22,029 nt of DNA. Source: Lachnospiraceae bacterium (GTDB lineage Bacteria > Bacillota_A > Clostridia > Lachnospirales > Lachnospiraceae). Both the position numbers and the translations under genes were made by a program. The first letter of the stretch is position 1, and every line of letters starts with the position of its first letter. A model generated the notes under the pieces. It was given only the letters and a program-made list of their open reading frames with translations, was not told where the DNA came from and ran no database searches. The stretch spans positions 1-22,029 of the forward strand of contig JAEEXJ010000057.1 in assembly GCA_016291475.1 (NCBI GenBank). The letters are read 5' to 3'. Positions 7,393 through 14,927 of the stretch are shown here, piece after piece.

Positions 7393-9168
7393 TTACTCCT
7401 GTGATTTGAGATTACCGAGCTGATGTTCATAAACGGTTCTGTAATATCCGTCCTGTTTTATCAGTTCTTCATGAGTGCCTTCCTGTACTATCTTTCCCTC
7501 TTCCACAACAAGGATCTTATCCGCATCTTTGAGGGATGATATACGCTGGGCGATTATAAATACAGTCTCGTTCTCAAGCAGTTTAAGATCCTTTTGAATC
7601 TGAGATTCCGTTTCCATATCAACCGCGGAAGTAGTGTCATCGAGGATAACGATAGCGGGCTTTTTAAGAATGGCTCTGGCGAGAGCGATTCTCTGCTTTT
7701 GTCCTCCGGAAAGACCTATTCCTCTCTCACCGACAACCGTGTCATAACCGTCGGTCATCTCATTTATGAATCCGTCGGCATCAGCCATCTTAGCAGCCCA
7801 TTTCACCTGCTCAAGAGTACAATTAGGATCTCCGTACGCAATATTTCCTTCTATGGTATCCGAAAACAGGAAGACATCCTGCATGGCAAGGCCTATACCG
7901 TTACGAAGGGTATGGAGTTCCATATCCCTTACATCCGTTCCGTCAACAAGCACTTTGCCGTCGGTAACATCATAGAACCGGCATATCAGGTTCATGATGG
8001 TTGTCTTACCGGAACCGGTAGCTCCCAGAATTCCGACAGTCTCTCCCTGGTTTACTTTGAAAGAAACGTGATCAAGAATGGGCTCGCCTTCTACATTATA
8101 GGAAACATCCCTGAATTCAACTTCGCCCTTGATCTTTTTACCGCTCCCTGCAATTACGGGATTGGTTATTCCGGGTTTTTCCGAGATCGTGGTATATATC
8201 TTAACCACGGAAGTAGTGAATCTCTGATAGTCATTGATCAGCCATCCGAACATTCGAAGCGGCATATTCAGCATCCACAGATAGGAGTTGACTATGACCA
8301 TATCTCCCAAAGTCATGGCCCCCTTAACGCACATTATTCCTCCGACGAGCATCAGTATTACCGTCAGAAGAGATGACAGGACTTCGAATACGGGAACATA
8401 TTTTGTCCACACCTTGGCTGCATCAAGCTCCGAATCCCTGTAAGCGGCATTTTCTTTATCAAACTTCTCTATCTCAAATTCTTCTTTGGCAAATGCTCTG
8501 ACAACGCGATTGCCGCTTATATTTTCCTGAGCAAAAGCATTAAGAGAAGAGAATCTGTCCCTGATCTTCATGAATTTGGGTTTGATCGTCTTGGACTGGA
8601 GATAGGTAACAAATGCACTTATGGGAAGAACAGTCATCATGGCCGCTCCGATTCTCCAGTCAACAGAGAAGATCATTACCAAAGCGATCACAAACAGAAG
8701 CACATTCTCATAGATCGTATAGATGACGTAAGCAACAAAATGTCTTATAGCCATCATATCGCCGGTCTGTCTGCTCATCAGGTCTCCGGTCCTGTTTCTG
8801 TTATAGAATGCAAAATCCTTCTGAAGAAGGCTCCTGTACACTCCGTCTCTCATATCGTAGAGCATATCCTGAGAGCACGTTTCAAAAAGCCATTGAGAAA
8901 TGAGCCTCAGTACCGCACGAACAACCTGACATCCTATCATCAGAGCTATGGCTGCGGGAAGGATGCCGAGTCTGTTCTCGATACCTTTTCCGTCACCTAT
9001 AACGTCATCCACTATGATACCCATGATCTTGGGATTGATCACATTTAGAACCGCACATACGGTTACGAGCACCAGACCTACTGCCTCTTTCCATTTATAT
9101 TTGGAAAGATAACGGTAGAACCATCTCATAGCCCTCTTCCATTCGGGATCGTTTAATCTGTTTCTCAT
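7393..9168 (-). CDS. ABC exporter half-transporter, degenerate-site subunit
   Basis: A 591-residue ABCB-like half-transporter and the first gene of a two-gene operon. Membrane helices span ~25-310. The nucleotide-binding domain has a normal Walker A, GATGSGKTT (382-390), Q430 in LAMQD and a canonical LSGGQ (486-490). Walker B, however, reads IVILDD, so the catalytic Glu is Asp (D511), and the switch His is Gln (Q541 in IIAQRISS). This is the exact signature of the non-hydrolytic half in heterodimeric bacterial exporters, so the gene is not broken. Together the pair makes one active and one degenerate ATP site. The start ATG is preceded by a modest AAAGG site. It is divergent from an AraC-family regulator 186 bases away, which is a plausible controller of this pump. 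Confidence 0.93.
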   Translation of the reverse strand: MRNRLNDPEWKRAMRWFYRYLSKYKWKEAVGLVLVTVCAVLNVINPKIMGIIVDDVIGDGKGIENRLGILPAAIALMIGCQVVRAVLRLISQWLFETCSQDMLYDMRDGVYRSLLQKDFAFYNRNRTGDLMSRQTGDMMAIRHFVAYVIYTIYENVLLFVIALVMIFSVDWRIGAAMMTVLPISAFVTYLQSKTIKPKFMKIRDRFSSLNAFAQENISGNRVVRAFAKEEFEIEKFDKENAAYRDSELDAAKVWTKYVPVFEVLSSLLTVILMLVGGIMCVKGAMTLGDMVIVNSYLWMLNMPLRMFGWLINDYQRFTTSVVKIYTTISEKPGITNPVIAGSGKKIKGEVEFRDVSYNVEGEPILDHVSFKVNQGETVGILGATGSGKTTIMNLICRFYDVTDGKVLVDGTDVRDMELHTLRNGIGLAMQDVFLFSDTIEGNIAYGDPNCTLEQVKWAAKMADADGFINEMTDGYDTVVGERGIGLSGGQKQRIALARAILKKPAIVILDDTTSAVDMETESQIQKDLKLLENETVFIIAQRISSLKDADKILVVEEGKIVQEGTHEELIKQDGYYRTVYEHQLGNLKSQE

Positions 9169-9354
9169 AATTCGATAACCTTTAGCCTGTCGAAGTGTTA
9201 TAACTATCTGCTTTCCTATAGGTCAGATATTAAGCCAACCTGCGGATAATACAATGTTTTTTTCTGCCGAATACTTGACTTTTTCTGCTTTAAATCCCAA
9301 TATTTGTTATAAACAGGTCAATAATTGTCCGCAAGCGATTTTTCGGAGGTCAAT
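9169..9354. promoter_or_regulatory. Divergent control region between ABC operon and AraC-type gene
   Basis: The 186-base spacer must hold both promoters. For the ABC operon the best minus-strand candidate is CTGACC (9221-9226) with an 18-base spacer and TATAAC (9197-9202). For the AraC gene a TATAAA lies at 9308-9313 without a clear -35. The heptamer GTTATAA occurs twice, at 9197-9203 (inside the palindrome GTTATAAC) and 9306-9312, coinciding with both putative -10 boxes. A TTGACT at 9275-9280 has no -10 at the right distance. Assignments are tentative. Confidence 0.35.
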
Positions 9355-10185
9355 ATGATAGATGTTCCCTATGCAGGATATAATTACTACCATCAGGACG
9401 GATGGGAAATACACAGACCGGACGGAATAAGGCATTACACCATCGTCTTTATACGCAATCCATTTTATTATGTCGAAAAACACGGTGATACTCTGAGCAC
9501 TGTATATGTGGAAAGACCTTCCTTTTTATTCTACAGGCCTGCCGATTATCAGCATTTCTACCGTAAGAACGATCCCTACACCGACGACTGGATCCATTTC
9601 AGTGATGATTCCGAAGAATGTGAGGTGCTGTTCGATCAGCTGGGACTCCCGTTTTCAAAGGCAGTGACCCTGTATGACAGTTCCGAACCTTCATCCATAA
9701 TGCAGATGATAGCAGCGGAGGCCAGAAAAAGCTCGGAGCATCATGATATGATAATGGATTCTCTGATCCGGATACTTCTGTATAAGATCAGTGATCTGTA
9801 CAGCAAAAACGAAGATAATAAGATTGATTTTACATCCGGAGCCATCGAATCCTACAGAAGAAGATTTAATATCCTCAGAAACAGGATCTACCAGGGCGGT
9901 GAAGCCGCAAGGATCAAAGAGGTTTCAGACCTTGCGAGCGAAATGAACATGAGTATTTCGTATTTTCAGCATGTCTATAAAGCTCTTTACGGAGTTCCGG
10001 TAACCAAAGACCTTATCATATCAAGGATCGAATATGCATCGTATCTTCTTCTGAATCAAAACAGATCGATAGCGGAAACTGCAGCTATCTGCGGCTATGA
10101 CAGCATCGAGCACTTCAACAGACAGTTCAAGAGATTAAAAGGCTGTTCCCCCGGAGATTATCAAAAAGAAAAAAAGCATGTATAA
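9355..10185 (+). CDS. AraC-family transcriptional regulator
   Basis: A 276-residue regulator. Residues 1-~150 are a cupin-like sensing domain (WEIHRPDGIRHYTIVFI, then SFLFYRPADYQHFY, typical of the AraC_binding fold). The last ~100 residues are the paired helix-turn-helix: IKEVSDLASEMNMSISYFQHVYK, then SIAETAAICGYDSIEHFNRQFK and the closing GCSPGDYQ. The start is set at ATG 9355, which has CGGAGG seven bases ahead; the longer frame from a TTG at 9325 lacks a site. It is divergent from the ABC exporter operon, so control of that exporter is the likeliest role. The ligand is unknown; such regulators in gut and rumen bacteria often sense sugars or host or peptide signals. A strong terminator at 10191-10217 ends the gene. 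Confidence 0.88.
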   Translation: MIDVPYAGYNYYHQDGWEIHRPDGIRHYTIVFIRNPFYYVEKHGDTLSTVYVERPSFLFYRPADYQHFYRKNDPYTDDWIHFSDDSEECEVLFDQLGLPFSKAVTLYDSSEPSSIMQMIAAEARKSSEHHDMIMDSLIRILLYKISDLYSKNEDNKIDFTSGAIESYRRRFNILRNRIYQGGEAARIKEVSDLASEMNMSISYFQHVYKALYGVPVTKDLIISRIEYASYLLLNQNRSIAETAAICGYDSIEHFNRQFKRLKGCSPGDYQKEKKHV

Positions 10186-10190
10186 AAAAC

Positions 10191-10217
10191 AAACCCACGA
10201 CTTCAGGTCGTGGGTTT
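10191..10217. terminator. Bidirectional intrinsic terminator between AraC-type gene and metF
   Basis: The perfect 11-pair stem AAACCCACGAC / GTCGTGGGTTT has loop TTCAG. On the plus strand the stem closes in TTTT. On the minus strand the A-rich flank before 10191 reads as a T run (GTTTTTTATA). It therefore serves both converging genes. Confidence 0.88.
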
Positions 10218-10233
10218 TGACATCTGTGTCATA

Positions 10234-11094
10234 TCAGATTACATTTCTGATCCCTTCACATATCCTCTTGGCCGCTGCAGGATTGTTCATTGTATATATA
10301 TGAACTCCGTCACAGCCCGATGCGAGAAGATCGATTATCTGACTGATGGCATAATAAAGTCCCGCATCAAAAAGAGCTGCTTTATTGTCTTCATATCTGT
10401 CGATGATCTTGGCAAATCTTTCGGGAAGTTTTGCTCCGCATGTGGTCACCATTCTCTTAATGGTCTTGGCGGACAGGCAGGGCATGATGCCGGGGGTTAT
10501 AGGGACATTAATGCCTGCTATTCTCGCATCTTCAACAAAGTTATAGAAATCATTGTTGTCAAAAAAGAGCTGACTCAGAAGTACCTCCGCACCCGCTTCA
10601 ACCTTTTTACGAAGATTAGCCATCTCATCTACCCGTCCTTTTGAATCGGGGTGATTTTCCGGATAGCATGCACCTGCGATACAGAAATTCGTATGAGGCT
10701 TGATGTAAGTGATAAGATCCGATGCGTGATTGAAGACACCTTTGGAAGGAGCATTGGGATTAACATCACCGCGAAGTGCAAGAATGTTTTCTATTCCGTT
10801 TGCCTCAAGCTGCTTGCAAAATTCATCTATATCATTCCTGTCATAGCAAAGACCGGTAAGATGAGCCACCGCCTCGGTATGATATTCTTCTCTGATCTTC
10901 CTGCATATTGCAATGGTCTTGTTATTATTCGAGCTTCCGCCCGCACCGAATGTAACACTGATATAATCGGGCTTAAGATCACAGAGGATTCCCAAAGTCT
11001 CATCTATATTATCAAGTTCATCCTGAGCCTTGGGAGGAAATATCTCAAAAGAAACAACCTGTTCTTTGCTCTTATAAATGTCGGTAAGTTTCAT
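10234..11094 (-). CDS. metF: Methylenetetrahydrofolate reductase
   Basis: This 286-residue FAD-dependent TIM-barrel enzyme reduces 5,10-methylene-THF to 5-methyl-THF for methionine synthesis, and in acetogen-like anaerobes can work in one-carbon flow. Family landmarks are VSFEIFPPK near the N-terminus (its Glu is the catalytic acid), YISVTFGAGGSS, LALRGD (folate-binding Asp), LLSQLFFDN, VPITPGIMP and DGVHIYTMN near the end. Length is normal for MetF. The first ATG in frame (11106) has no ribosome binding site; the second, at 11094, is preceded by GGAG six bases upstream, and that GGAG lies in the codons after the first ATG. The shorter start was therefore chosen. No metV partner or other folate gene is adjacent. 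It is a single-gene unit with its own putative promoter at 11164-11192 and the shared terminator at 10191-10217. Confidence 0.94.
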   Translation of the reverse strand: MKLTDIYKSKEQVVSFEIFPPKAQDELDNIDETLGILCDLKPDYISVTFGAGGSSNNNKTIAICRKIREEYHTEAVAHLTGLCYDRNDIDEFCKQLEANGIENILALRGDVNPNAPSKGVFNHASDLITYIKPHTNFCIAGACYPENHPDSKGRVDEMANLRKKVEAGAEVLLSQLFFDNNDFYNFVEDARIAGINVPITPGIMPCLSAKTIKRMVTTCGAKLPERFAKIIDRYEDNKAALFDAGLYYAISQIIDLLASGCDGVHIYTMNNPAAAKRICEGIRNVI

Positions 11095-11118
11095 TTTATT
11101 CTCCAATTTTGATATTTG

Positions 11119-11160
11119 AAATGTACGAACGCATAAGGCATATCAATGATCCGTACATTT
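11119..11160. promoter_or_regulatory. Inverted repeat at the metF transcription start (possible operator)
   Basis: AAATGTACG (11119-11127) and CGTACATTT (11152-11160) form a perfect 9-base inverted repeat separated by 24 bases. The right half covers the predicted metF start site near 11157. This fits a repressor operator better than a leader hairpin. No regulator family can be named, and no SAM riboswitch features are visible. Confidence 0.4.
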
Positions 11161-11163
11161 GAT

Positions 11164-11192
11164 ATGATACCGCGAAACCGCATAAACAGCAA
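11164..11192 (-). promoter_or_regulatory. Putative metF promoter
   Basis: On the minus strand, TTGCTG (11187-11192), a 17-base spacer and TATCAT (11164-11169) fit a sigma-A promoter. The leader would be about 60 bases. It lies within the 333-base spacer 11095-11427. That spacer also holds the amt promoter, leader terminator and leader hairpin, listed separately; I see no small gene in it. Confidence 0.5.
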
Positions 11193-11240
11193 GTTTGAAG
11201 GCATTTGTTAAAAGCTGATAAAAAAATTTTTAAATTTTTC

Positions 11241-11269
11241 TTGACAAAAAAATCACACTGTCATAATAT
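11241..11269 (+). promoter_or_regulatory. Strong promoter of the amt-PII gene
   Basis: A perfect TTGACA (11241-11246) is followed after 17 bases by TAATAT (11264-11269); an alternative CATAAT lies at 11262-11267. The 20 bases upstream are almost pure A/T and could act as an UP element. Transcription would begin near 11276, giving a leader of about 150 bases that contains an intrinsic terminator. Confidence 0.75.
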
Positions 11270-11301
11270 ACGCACATAAGATTTTTACATTTGATGGCAA
11301 T

Positions 11302-11335
11302 GGCGTCACAGATTTCTTTCTGTGACGCCTTTTTT
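11302..11335 (+). terminator. Intrinsic terminator inside the amt leader (attenuator candidate)
   Basis: GGCGTCACAGA (11302-11312) pairs perfectly with TCTGTGACGCC (11319-11329) across loop TTTCTT and is followed by six T, a textbook terminator. It lies about 26 bases after the predicted start site and 92 bases before the amt ATG, in the same orientation. Full-length mRNA therefore requires readthrough or antitermination, which suggests nitrogen-dependent attenuation. Confidence 0.8.
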
Positions 11336-11369
11336 GTTTTCAAAAAAGCCTTAAGTAAAAATCGCATAT

Positions 11370-11408
11370 ACAAGCAAAAAGCATTTTCGGCCGGAATGCA
11401 TCGCTTGT
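11370..11408 (+). promoter_or_regulatory. Leader hairpin just upstream of the amt ribosome binding site
   Basis: ACAAGC (11370-11375) pairs with GCTTGT (11403-11408) and encloses the hairpin GCATT...AATGC (11381-11399). The palindrome TGTGATCACA (11406-11415) follows and runs into the AGGAGG site at 11415-11420. These structures could present or hide the ribosome binding site; no known riboswitch class is recognised. Confidence 0.4.
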
Positions 11409-11427
11409 GATCACAGGAGGAAAGATT

Positions 11428-13197
11428 ATGGCACAAGAAATAATTAGTTTCGTCACAGACGAAGTGTACGGCGTATGGTTTTTGATCGGCGCCGCACTGG
11501 TATTTTGGATGCAGGCCGGATTTGCAATGTGTGAGGCCGGATTTACAAGAGCCAAGAACGCAGGCAACATTATCATGAAGAACCTGATGGACTTCTGTAT
11601 AGGAACCGTAATGTGGTTCATCTGCGGTGCATCACTGATGCTCGGAGATAACATTCTCGGAGGTTTTGCAGGAGGATTCAGTTTCGACGTATTCACAAGC
11701 TACGGAAATTTCGATTATTCCGCATTCGTATTCAACCTTGTATTCTGCGCTACTACAGCAACCATAGTTTCAGGATCCATGGCTGAAAGAACCAAATTCT
11801 CAAGCTACTGTATTTATTCAGCTGTTATCAGCGCAATTATCTATCCCATTGAAGCTCACTGGACATGGGGCGGCGGATTCCTCGCAGAGTGGGGATTCCA
11901 CGACTACGCAGGTTCCAACTGCATACACATGGTCGGCGGTATCTGCGCATTCATCGGTGCATGGATGCTCGGACCCAGAATCGGTAAGTTCGAAAGAGAT
12001 AAGAGCGGTAAAGTTACCAAAGTAAACGCATTCCCCGGACACAACCTTGTAATCGCAGCACTCGGTGTATTTATCCTTTGGCTCGGCTGGTACGGATTCA
12101 ACGGTGCAGCCGCTACCGATATCGCTACACTCGGATCCATCTTCCTTACCACTACCGTAGCTCCCGCAGTTGCAACTGTTGTATGTATGATCTTCACCTG
12201 GGTTAAGTACGGTAAGCCCGATGTTTCAATGTGTCTCAACGCTTCACTTGCAGGTCTTGTAGCTATCACCGCACCTTGTGACGTAACCGATTGCGCAGGT
12301 GCTGCAATCATCGGTGCCATCGCCGGACTTCTCGTAGTATTCGGTGTATGGTTCAACGATAACGTAACTCATGTAGACGATCCCGTCGGTGCCGTTGCGG
12401 TTCACATGCTCAACGGTATCTGGGGTACCATCGCAGTAGGTCTCTTTGCTACCTCTACCGCTCCCGGATTCGAAGGAGCAGGAATCACCGAAGGCCTCTT
12501 CTACGGCGGCGGATTCGCACAGCTCGGAAAACAGTTCGGCGGTATGTTCGTAACAATCGCGTGGACCGTAGTTACCATTCTTATCGCATTCACAATTATT
12601 AAGAAGACAATCGGTCTTCGTGTTAGCGAGGAAGAAGAGATTCAGGGTCTCGATGTTAAAGAGCATGGTCTTCCTTCCGCATATGCAGGCTTCTCCATCA
12701 TGGACACCACTACCATGACAATGGATATCAACGAAAACACCAACCTCGGATCCGATTCTTATGAAGAAGCTTCCGAAGCCAAGAAGAACGCAGCAGTTCC
12801 CGTTGTCAAAGAGCCCGAACTTCCTATCCCTGAAATGGCAACCGGCATTTATAAGGTAGTCATCATCGCAAAGCTCTCTCGTTACGACAAGCTTCGTAAG
12901 GCTATGAACGATCTCGGCGTAACCGGCATGACCGTAACTCAGGTAATGGGATGCGGAATCCAGAAGGGAGCAGGAGAAAGATATCGTGGTGTTGAGATTG
13001 ATGCCACCCTTTTACCTAAGGTTAAACTTGAAGTCGTCGTAAGCGCAATACCCGTGGACAAGGTTGTTGAGTCAGCTAAGAAAGCTCTCTACACCGGTCA
13101 CATCGGAGACGGTAAGATCTTCGTTTACAATGTACAGAAGGTTGTTAAGATCAGAACAGGCGAGGAAGACTTCGACGCATTACAGGATGTAGAGTAA
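11428..13197 (+). CDS. amt: Ammonium transporter fused to a C-terminal PII (GlnB/GlnK-type) domain
   Basis: A 589-residue fusion. Residues 1-~420 are an Amt channel with about eleven membrane helices, the pore twin histidines H144 (IEAHWTWGGG) and H326 (VAVHMLNG), and the conserved cytoplasmic tail GLDVKEHGLPSAY. A polar linker (~420-470) leads to a complete PII domain (472-~585): GIYKVVIIAKLSRYDKLRKA, T-loop GCGIQKGAGERYRGVE, LPKVKLEVVV and the C-terminal signature TGHIGDGKIFVYNV. The ATP/2-oxoglutarate residues equivalent to Q39 and K58 are kept (Q512, K531). The uridylylated Tyr51 of enteric PII is Ile (I524), so control by 2-oxoglutarate, ATP and ADP rather than uridylylation is inferred. 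Normally GlnK is a separate protein that plugs the Amt pore; here it is tethered. The start is ATG 11428 with AGGAGG; the in-frame GTG at 11407 lies before that site and is rejected. Confidence 0.95.
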   Translation: MAQEIISFVTDEVYGVWFLIGAALVFWMQAGFAMCEAGFTRAKNAGNIIMKNLMDFCIGTVMWFICGASLMLGDNILGGFAGGFSFDVFTSYGNFDYSAFVFNLVFCATTATIVSGSMAERTKFSSYCIYSAVISAIIYPIEAHWTWGGGFLAEWGFHDYAGSNCIHMVGGICAFIGAWMLGPRIGKFERDKSGKVTKVNAFPGHNLVIAALGVFILWLGWYGFNGAAATDIATLGSIFLTTTVAPAVATVVCMIFTWVKYGKPDVSMCLNASLAGLVAITAPCDVTDCAGAAIIGAIAGLLVVFGVWFNDNVTHVDDPVGAVAVHMLNGIWGTIAVGLFATSTAPGFEGAGITEGLFYGGGFAQLGKQFGGMFVTIAWTVVTILIAFTIIKKTIGLRVSEEEEIQGLDVKEHGLPSAYAGFSIMDTTTMTMDINENTNLGSDSYEEASEAKKNAAVPVVKEPELPIPEMATGIYKVVIIAKLSRYDKLRKAMNDLGVTGMTVTQVMGCGIQKGAGERYRGVEIDATLLPKVKLEVVVSAIPVDKVVESAKKALYTGHIGDGKIFVYNVQKVVKIRTGEEDFDALQDVE

Positions 13198-13230
13198 TTT
13201 CTTTATCGGGAATATCTTTCCTACCTTGTT

Positions 13231-13267
13231 AAAAGCCCCGGCAGACACATAGTCTGTCGGGGCTTTT
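13231..13267. terminator. Bidirectional terminator between amt-PII and the fab operon
   Basis: A 16-pair stem runs AAAAGCCCCGGCAGAC (13231-13246) against 13252-13267, with one G-T pair and loop ACATA. A-rich and T-rich ends serve both directions, ending amt on the plus strand and the acyl-CoA synthetase operon on the minus strand. Confidence 0.9.
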
Positions 13268-13268
13268 C

Positions 13269-14918
13269 TTATCTGTTTTTAAAATCGGCTTTTCTGATCG
13301 CCGCTCTGCATATCTTACCGTTTCCCGTACGAGGGAGTTCTGTCACGAATTCTATTCTCCTGGGATATTTATATATTGCAGCCCTTTCCTTAACAAAATC
13401 CTGAAGCTGAGTCTTCAGTTTGGTACCTGCTTCATAGCCTTCGTTAAGTATGATGCTTGCTTTGACTATCTCGCCTCTGTTACCGGAAGGGTATCCGGTT
13501 ACAGCACATTCAAAGACCGAAGGATGCATCATCAGAATATCTTCAACCTCAGAAGGGCCTATTCTGTATCCGCTGGATTTGATGACATCATCGTTTCTTC
13601 CTAAGAAATAGAAATATCCGTCCTTATCTCTCACGGCTTTATCCCTTGTGTGATATACTCCGCCTTCCCAGACTTCATCATAAAGATCCGGAAGTCCAAG
13701 ATATCCCTTAAATACTCCGAGCGGTATCTCACCGTCTTTGGGAACAATGACTATCTCACCCTCTTCTCCCAATGGAACGGAGTCTCCGTTTTCATCTATC
13801 AGATCCACTTTGTAAAGCGGTGAAGCTTTTCCTATCGAACCGGCAGGTGCACCCTCTCCCACAGGTACACATATCTGAAGTGCCGTCTCCGTCTGGCCGA
13901 AACCTTCCCTTATCACTATGCCGGTGCATTCGGCAAATCTCGAAGCAACATCCTGAGGCATCGGCTCTCCTGCAGTAGAAGCATATTTAAGAGAGCTCAG
14001 ATCGTATGAACCGAGATCTTCCAGCAGGAAATACTTATATATGGTAGGAGGCGCACAAAATGTATTTACCTTTTCCTCTTCAAGGAGATGAAGCATATCC
14101 GCAGCATAGAAATTTTCATAATCATATACAAGGATTGCCGCTCCCATAAACCACTGACCGTAAAGCTTTCCCCACGCTGACTTGGCCCATCCGGAATCCG
14201 CAACCGTAAGATGAATGTCCCCGTCACACATTCCGTGCCAGTTTTTGGCAGTGTATATATGAGCAATGGGATATGAATAATCGTGGATCACTGCTTTGGG
14301 AGATCCGTTGGTTCCCGATGTAAAATAGTACAACATATCATCGGTAACCTCAGTTTCTATCCTCTCAAGCTTATCGGAAGCTTCTGCGATCAATTCGTTA
14401 AGATCGGGTGCGTCAGGATATTTGTCCCCGATCACAAGCTGCATGGCATCCGTATCCTTGACAGCTTCCTTTACCCTGTCACATATACTGTCCGAGTTAA
14501 CACACATAACAGCTTTTACCCCTGCTGCCATGATTCGTTCTCTTATATCTTCGGAGGAAACCATATGTGAAGTCGGGATTGCAACGGCGCCCAGCTTATG
14601 AAGAGCCAGAATAAGTATCCAGTATTCATACCTCCTCTTTAACAGGAGCATCACCGGATCGCCTTTTTTGATACCAAGGCTTTTAAGTGCATTTGCCGCT
14701 TTATCGCTCTGCTTTTTAAGATCTGCGAATGAAAGCTGCGTCCTGATGCCTTCCGTGCTTCTGTGCACAAGCGCGGTCTTATCCGGAGTCTCTTTTGCTA
14801 TCTCATCCACCACATCATATGCAAAATTGAAACTCCTGTCATATGATGTCTCAATGCCTGTGACATTGCCCGATGCATCCGTTATCTCTTTATAATATCT
14901 TTCATATATAAATGACAT
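13269..14918 (-). CDS. AMP-forming acyl-CoA synthetase, medium-chain (MACS-like)
   Basis: A 549-residue ANL-superfamily adenylating enzyme: it activates a carboxylic acid to acyl-AMP and then to a thioester, normally acyl-CoA. Visible core motifs are YYFTSGTNGSPKAV (P-loop, 197-210), GFGQTETA (339-346), YHTRD, GRNDDVIKSSGYRIGPSEVE (hinge region) and RTGNGK near the C-terminus, whose Lys is the adenylation lysine. ADSGWAKSAWGKLYGQW is typical of the medium-chain acyl-CoA synthetase family. Transfer to ACP instead of CoA is possible but unproven. It is the last gene of the fatty acid operon: its ATG is 9 bases after the accA stop and its AAGGA site overlaps the end of accA. It may activate exogenous or branched short-chain acids for elongation. 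The exact substrate cannot be read from sequence. Confidence 0.88.
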   Translation of the reverse strand: MSFIYERYYKEITDASGNVTGIETSYDRSFNFAYDVVDEIAKETPDKTALVHRSTEGIRTQLSFADLKKQSDKAANALKSLGIKKGDPVMLLLKRRYEYWILILALHKLGAVAIPTSHMVSSEDIRERIMAAGVKAVMCVNSDSICDRVKEAVKDTDAMQLVIGDKYPDAPDLNELIAEASDKLERIETEVTDDMLYYFTSGTNGSPKAVIHDYSYPIAHIYTAKNWHGMCDGDIHLTVADSGWAKSAWGKLYGQWFMGAAILVYDYENFYAADMLHLLEEEKVNTFCAPPTIYKYFLLEDLGSYDLSSLKYASTAGEPMPQDVASRFAECTGIVIREGFGQTETALQICVPVGEGAPAGSIGKASPLYKVDLIDENGDSVPLGEEGEIVIVPKDGEIPLGVFKGYLGLPDLYDEVWEGGVYHTRDKAVRDKDGYFYFLGRNDDVIKSSGYRIGPSEVEDILMMHPSVFECAVTGYPSGNRGEIVKASIILNEGYEAGTKLKTQLQDFVKERAAIYKYPRRIEFVTELPRTGNGKICRAAIRKADFKNR

Positions 14919-14927
14919 CTTTTTTCC

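Noticed and set aside
5647..9048. Long open frames on the plus strand opposite the ABC genes
   Set aside because: They have no ribosome sites or recognisable domains and are antisense shadows of the conserved ABC coding sequences.
7393..9168. Degenerate ABC subunit as a pseudogene
   Set aside because: The frame is intact and the Glu-to-Asp and His-to-Gln changes are those of functional heterodimeric exporters.
11107..11240. SAM or T-box riboswitch in front of metF
   Set aside because: The leader is too short (about 60 bases), and no conserved T-box sequence or SAM aptamer core was seen.
11276..11340. ANTAR-type two-hairpin antiterminator target in the amt leader
   Set aside because: Only one hairpin fits before the T run, and its loop TTTCTT lacks the A1/G4 loop pattern expected for ANTAR binding.
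11407..11427. Upstream GTG start for the amt gene
   Set aside because: It lies before the AGGAGG site, which is placed correctly for the ATG at 11428.
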